Positions 29,707 to 33,578 of a DNA stretch of 33,578 nt are shown here, one piece after another (position 1 is the first letter of the stretch; every line of letters begins with the position of its first letter). This stretch comes from Fragilariopsis cylindrus CCMP1102. Lineage: Eukaryota > Bacillariophyta > Bacillariophyceae > Bacillariales > Bacillariaceae. Under the pieces are notes generated by a model, which worked only from the letters and a program-made list of their open reading frames with translations, was not told the origin of the DNA and did no database searches. The position numbers were made by a program, and so were the translations under genes. The stretch is taken from contig FMBT01000039.1 in assembly GCA_900095095.1 (NCBI GenBank), positions 1-33,578 on the forward strand, written 5' to 3'.

Positions 29707-32700
29707 ATGAGGGCTCCTCCTCCTCCACCGCCGCCGCCACCGCCACATTTTCCTCCTCCTCCACCACCACCACCACCAAGACCGAGCTATGGCTCGACAC
29801 CAGTATCAAATGCGTCTAGACCTCAAACCTACGCAGAACCATATGGGAAAATCCAGATACCGTCTTCGTCTTATTCATCAGGAGGAATGTCCCATCGTAA
29901 TACGAGTAGTGAACAACACTATCAACAGCAATCAACTTCGTCGTATGTATTACCTCAAACACCCAGAACAGACGTTACAGAAAGAAGAAAATCATCATCC
30001 ATGAATATCCAATCTGCATCACATTATGATCATAATGTTGCGTCCTTATCTTTTTTACTACCAGCTTTGGCATCCGTATTGTGGTGGCATGATTCGATTA
30101 TAATTGTTCAAATATTCCTTTTTGTCGTTTTAGTACTATATGCATTGGATCTGATAAATTCTCGAGATGGTGTGGCTATAGGAGTATGGATTGGTGCGTT
30201 GGGTATGACTATTGGTAGCGGATATGGGACACTTCTACAAGTCGATGATAATGACGTATCAGGTGGTATCATGATTCTTTTCCTTTTGCAATTGGCAGTG
30301 GAAGGGATGATCTTTTGTTCCTGGGTAAGTTTAGATTTTTTGCCTGTTTGATTTTTTTGCATATCGGTTTCGTCAACAATTTTCAATGCGAGATTATCCA
30401 ACGATATTTGTGTCATAATATATGAGCCAAAATGGAAAAATGGTAGCTAGAATTTGTATCTGACTACTATTATTAATAAATATGTAATTTACAGGCTTGT
30501 TGGATCACGCTCCAATTCCAGTGGCTGTACATTGAGCTTCCATCTTTAGCAGCTGGTATGGAAAAAACATTACATTCACTACTCCCACCAGTTTGTTCTG
30601 CAATTTTGACGAATCATTTGATTAGGCTACTTATGAACTATTGGGGAATGGATCGTGTTGCCACTTTAGCACCATTGCTGTTTGCCATGTTTATGGCAAT
30701 GGGAATGATTGGTATGGGATGTAGATCTTCTTCTTTTGACTTGAAGAAACAGTCAACAACAACAACAACATCAGATTCAAACTATACTATTACATCATAC
30801 AGTGCTAAGATTCATACGATAGTTCTGCTATTACTACCAGGAACGATGCACGTCCTTATGTTTCGGCAAAGAATTTTCAGTAGACTCGCTTCTTTTGATG
30901 AGCTTTTCGATCTGGTTCTGGTCTGGACGGTTCCTTATATCTTACATTGTATTATTCTTGGTATCACTGAAGAAAGTCCATATTCTTTACCGAAAAACAT
31001 GTTTCCAAAATTGAATGACACCTCGCTGAGGGGTACTTTCGTCCCATTGATTGTCACTACAATGGCTTCTATTGCCGCTCAGCAACGGTATCTGATTCCA
31101 CTTTGTAATGCGGTGGCATATCAATTTAATGGACACAACCTCGCGGCGACGTGGGTCGTGTCGCTGTATTTGACATCCGCAACAATCATATCTTTGTTTG
31201 CAATGTGGATTTGGGGAAGAACTTCTACTGTGACGAACGAGCTCTTTTTTGGAGAATATCACGAAGACATCGTTCAGTTATCCATATCTTTATCTGGAAT
31301 GCTACTTGGCAAAGCATTTGGATTTCCATGGAATTTAACACCACTTCCAATTTTGGCATTTCTTGGACTTAGTGTGTGGATTACAACGAAGATGATGCGG
31401 TATCTAGTCATCTTTCTCTTTGTCGTTCATGCGGCAGGTGTTGTTATCTTTGGCTATCGCTTCGCTTCTATCAACGGAGTGCAAATACCCCTCGCAATAC
31501 GTGGTATTAATGTTGGTCTCGTTCGGTTTGGAATGGCTGAAGTATTTGGTTCTGTATTGATTGGAATAGTTGTTGGCTTCGTCACCCGTCCCGTAGGAGG
31601 TTTCGGGGCATCATTATTGAAACGTGTCGACGTTCCAGGTATCGTTCTAATCGTTTACTCTCTTTTGTTGACCATTTTGGAAATGACATTAATACGCCAA
31701 AGAATACCTGAAAATATTCCTAAGAGAGAGGTTGACTCCGATGTGGAAGATTCAGACTTTGTATACGACCATGCTAGTGCTATCATTACAAGTTGTCTTA
31801 TCATCGGGATGTCTATCTTTACGAGGCGTCGCAACATGATTTCTCGATTGGCGTTTATTGGTGCAATTGCAGTTTCTGTTGGAAAGGGCGTCGCAGTTTT
31901 TATTGATGCAAGCGAATCTGATAGTAAGATTCGATCTGAAGAAAGTGAGGAGCGTCTGGCACAACGTATGCTATACAGGTCGTTAATAACTTCAGCGCTG
32001 ATCTTTGTCATACTTGTTCCAAGTGCTCTTCTGAAACCAATCCACATGAAGAGAGGCTCTAGATACAATAGAACTTCATCAGATGGCAAATCAATTTCTT
32101 CCATTCCATCTGTCGCTTACCGTAATATTTGGATATATACCTTGCTAATACTCCCGTTCACTCTAGTCGCATCGGTCCCATCCGTTTTAAGTCCACTAGT
32201 GATGGCACTATCAACTCATTATAATCTTTCCGCATACTATAATATGGCCCTACCTCTTTCGGAGACAGTTGGATGTGCATTATCATTGTGGGGAATTGCG
32301 ACTTTGTATATGCTCAATCATTACCTCCCAGATGGTGGTGGTGACACCTGGAAGAAAGTATCAGCTCTTACGTTGCTGATGGGATTGGGTGTTGCTTTCT
32401 CTGCGCCTACTGTGCCAGAATGGATAGTCAGCCAAAATGATCTTGGTATTTCCAGCCCTTATGCGGCAATTTCTAGTCTCGGGACAAGCCTGGCGACTCA
32501 AGGTCACAATAGAACCGGCGGGTGGGGCATTTTGTCGGCATCATTAGCAACTCTACTAGCAATAACTGGACCTTTTGAATTGCGCGAGAGACGGCACCCT
32601 TCTGGAAGAAAAGACAAGACGTTGTTCTTGCGGTTGATGATGTTCGGTATAATGTTCGGATCTGGTATTTCTTGGTTCATCACTATCTTAAGCATGCATC

Positions 32701-33578
32701 AGGTAGATTTCTTGACACTAGCTATCGCTACTCTATCGTGCATGGTTTTGTCCTTTTTTGGGACTGTAACCTGCGTCATTGGATATTTTGTTGAGTTGGA
32801 GAATTTTGACGAAGTGGTCGAGATGGCAAAGGTATCCTTCGGAGTATTCGTCGTGTTTCTTATTGTGACTTGCATACCAAGCTTCATAGTATCATCTGCG
32901 TCAGCAAACTTCTTTGGACCAGGTGGTTGTGTATCGACATTTCTTATCGTAGCTTCATGTGTTACTTTTTGTTTGACTCTAGCCCTTCGAAACCGGACAT
33001 CCAAGAACCAGGCGTCAAGAAGCATTGGTAATTTGAGCTGTGTTTTATGCTATGCGCTCGCAGTTATTAATCTCTTGGGCAGACTTGGAGTAGCAGGGTT
33101 GGATGCCGAACTTGGAGTGACGACATTTATGGGAATTCCAACATCTCTCATTGGGACTCTATGCATCTCTCCTATTCTTCTTCTATTGGAAGGGGAAGGA
33201 TCAGCTGAAACCCGAAATCGAGTTTCGCGAGTTTCAGGAACAACAAAAAAACCTACGAAAATCCGGGGGATAACGATGAAAAATCTCAATATGTCAAACC
33301 ATTTTGTTCCTCCTATTGCTGTGACGTTGATTGTGTTTTACTTGGTAGGACTATATTCAATATTTGTACGCGGTTCGCCATTATTCGGAACTAACGTCCC
33401 AAAGAGTCACGGGGAACTGCTCTCCGGCATGCTAAAAAAAGATACACTTGGGATTATGGCAGAAACAGCGATCGCATACAGCCATGCTATGGTAATTTCA
33501 TCCAGACTAATAGGGTGTAATTTCTGGACTTCAAGTGATATTTTGGGCCCTATAATACATGTTGGTGGCTTGATTGCC
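29707..33578 (+). CDS. Giant polytopic membrane protein of unknown function (3' end beyond window)
   Basis: Exon 1 is 29707-30324 and exon 2 begins at 30495 after a 170-nt GT-AG intron (GTAAGT...TACAG), phase 0 (FCSW then ACWITLQF). Exon 2 is open to the window edge, so at least 1,234 residues are encoded. Residues 3-24 are two proline tracts interrupted by HF, then an Asn/Ser/Gln-rich cytoplasmic segment. From about residue 109 the chain consists of roughly 28 hydrophobic segments separated by short loops, for example DSIIIVQIFLFVVLVLYAL, GVWIGALGMTIG and SLITSALIFVILVPSALL. A charged acidic loop (PKREVDSDVEDSDF) lies midway. I recognise no transporter, channel or enzyme signature. No ATPase motif, cytochrome site or pore helix stands out. 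The small number of polar residues within helices argues against a classical carrier. Confidence 0.85.

Noticed and set aside
1-33578. tRNA and spliceosomal RNA genes
   Set aside because: A reading for GTTCGA-type T-loop words and for known snRNA motifs on both strands found no convincing candidates; a covariance-model search would be decisive.

Overview
Eukaryotic nuclear DNA, most likely from a diatom or a close photosynthetic stramenopile. The reasons are a plastid light-harvesting (LHC/FCP-type) protein with a bipartite-looking leader, sparse short GT-AG introns (about 100-225 nt), a single-pass membrane leucine-rich-repeat protein of the style common in diatoms, a class III cyclase with a long low-complexity leader, and AT-rich, microsatellite-rich spacers. 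The species cannot be named from the sequence alone.

Layout. 0-4.2 kb: the 5' end of a PPCDC/HAL3 flavoprotein (-), a membrane-anchored glyoxalase II-like metallohydrolase (+), and a TMEM53/DUF829 protein (-). 4.37-9.26 kb: a complete pogo/Tigger-like DNA transposon, 4,890 bp, with 22-bp terminal inverted repeats, TA target duplications, subterminal repeats, three internal tandem units of about 290-300 bp, a regulatory-looking repeat array, a 59-bp-arm hairpin, and a 776-aa transposase with an apparently intact DDD triad. 10.3-14.5 kb: an ABM-domain membrane protein (-), a 5S rRNA gene (+), and a secreted periplasmic-binding-protein-like protein with a C-terminal anchor (-). 15.4-16.8 kb: a two-exon LRR membrane protein (+). 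16.8-20.1 kb: mostly non-coding, with a broken ORF and repeats. 20.1-22.9 kb: a three-exon guanylyl-cyclase-like gene (+). 23.2-24.2 kb: an LHC gene with an unusual repeated leader (-). 25.2-26.6 kb: a three-exon PLC-X-like membrane protein (+). 26.95-29.1 kb: two-exon NDC80/HEC1 (-). 29.7 kb to the end: a very large polytopic membrane protein (+), running off the window.

The genes are housekeeping and signalling genes transcribed independently, in alternating divergent and convergent pairs; there is no operon logic. The most notable points are the intact transposon with its complex internal architecture, the LHC with a 33-residue DPLG-type repeat before its LHC domain, the giant unrecognised polytopic protein, and five reading-frame breaks that are all of the same sense (one missing base) and mostly lie at homopolymers. 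The last point suggests systematic base loss in the assembly rather than five independent pseudogenes.
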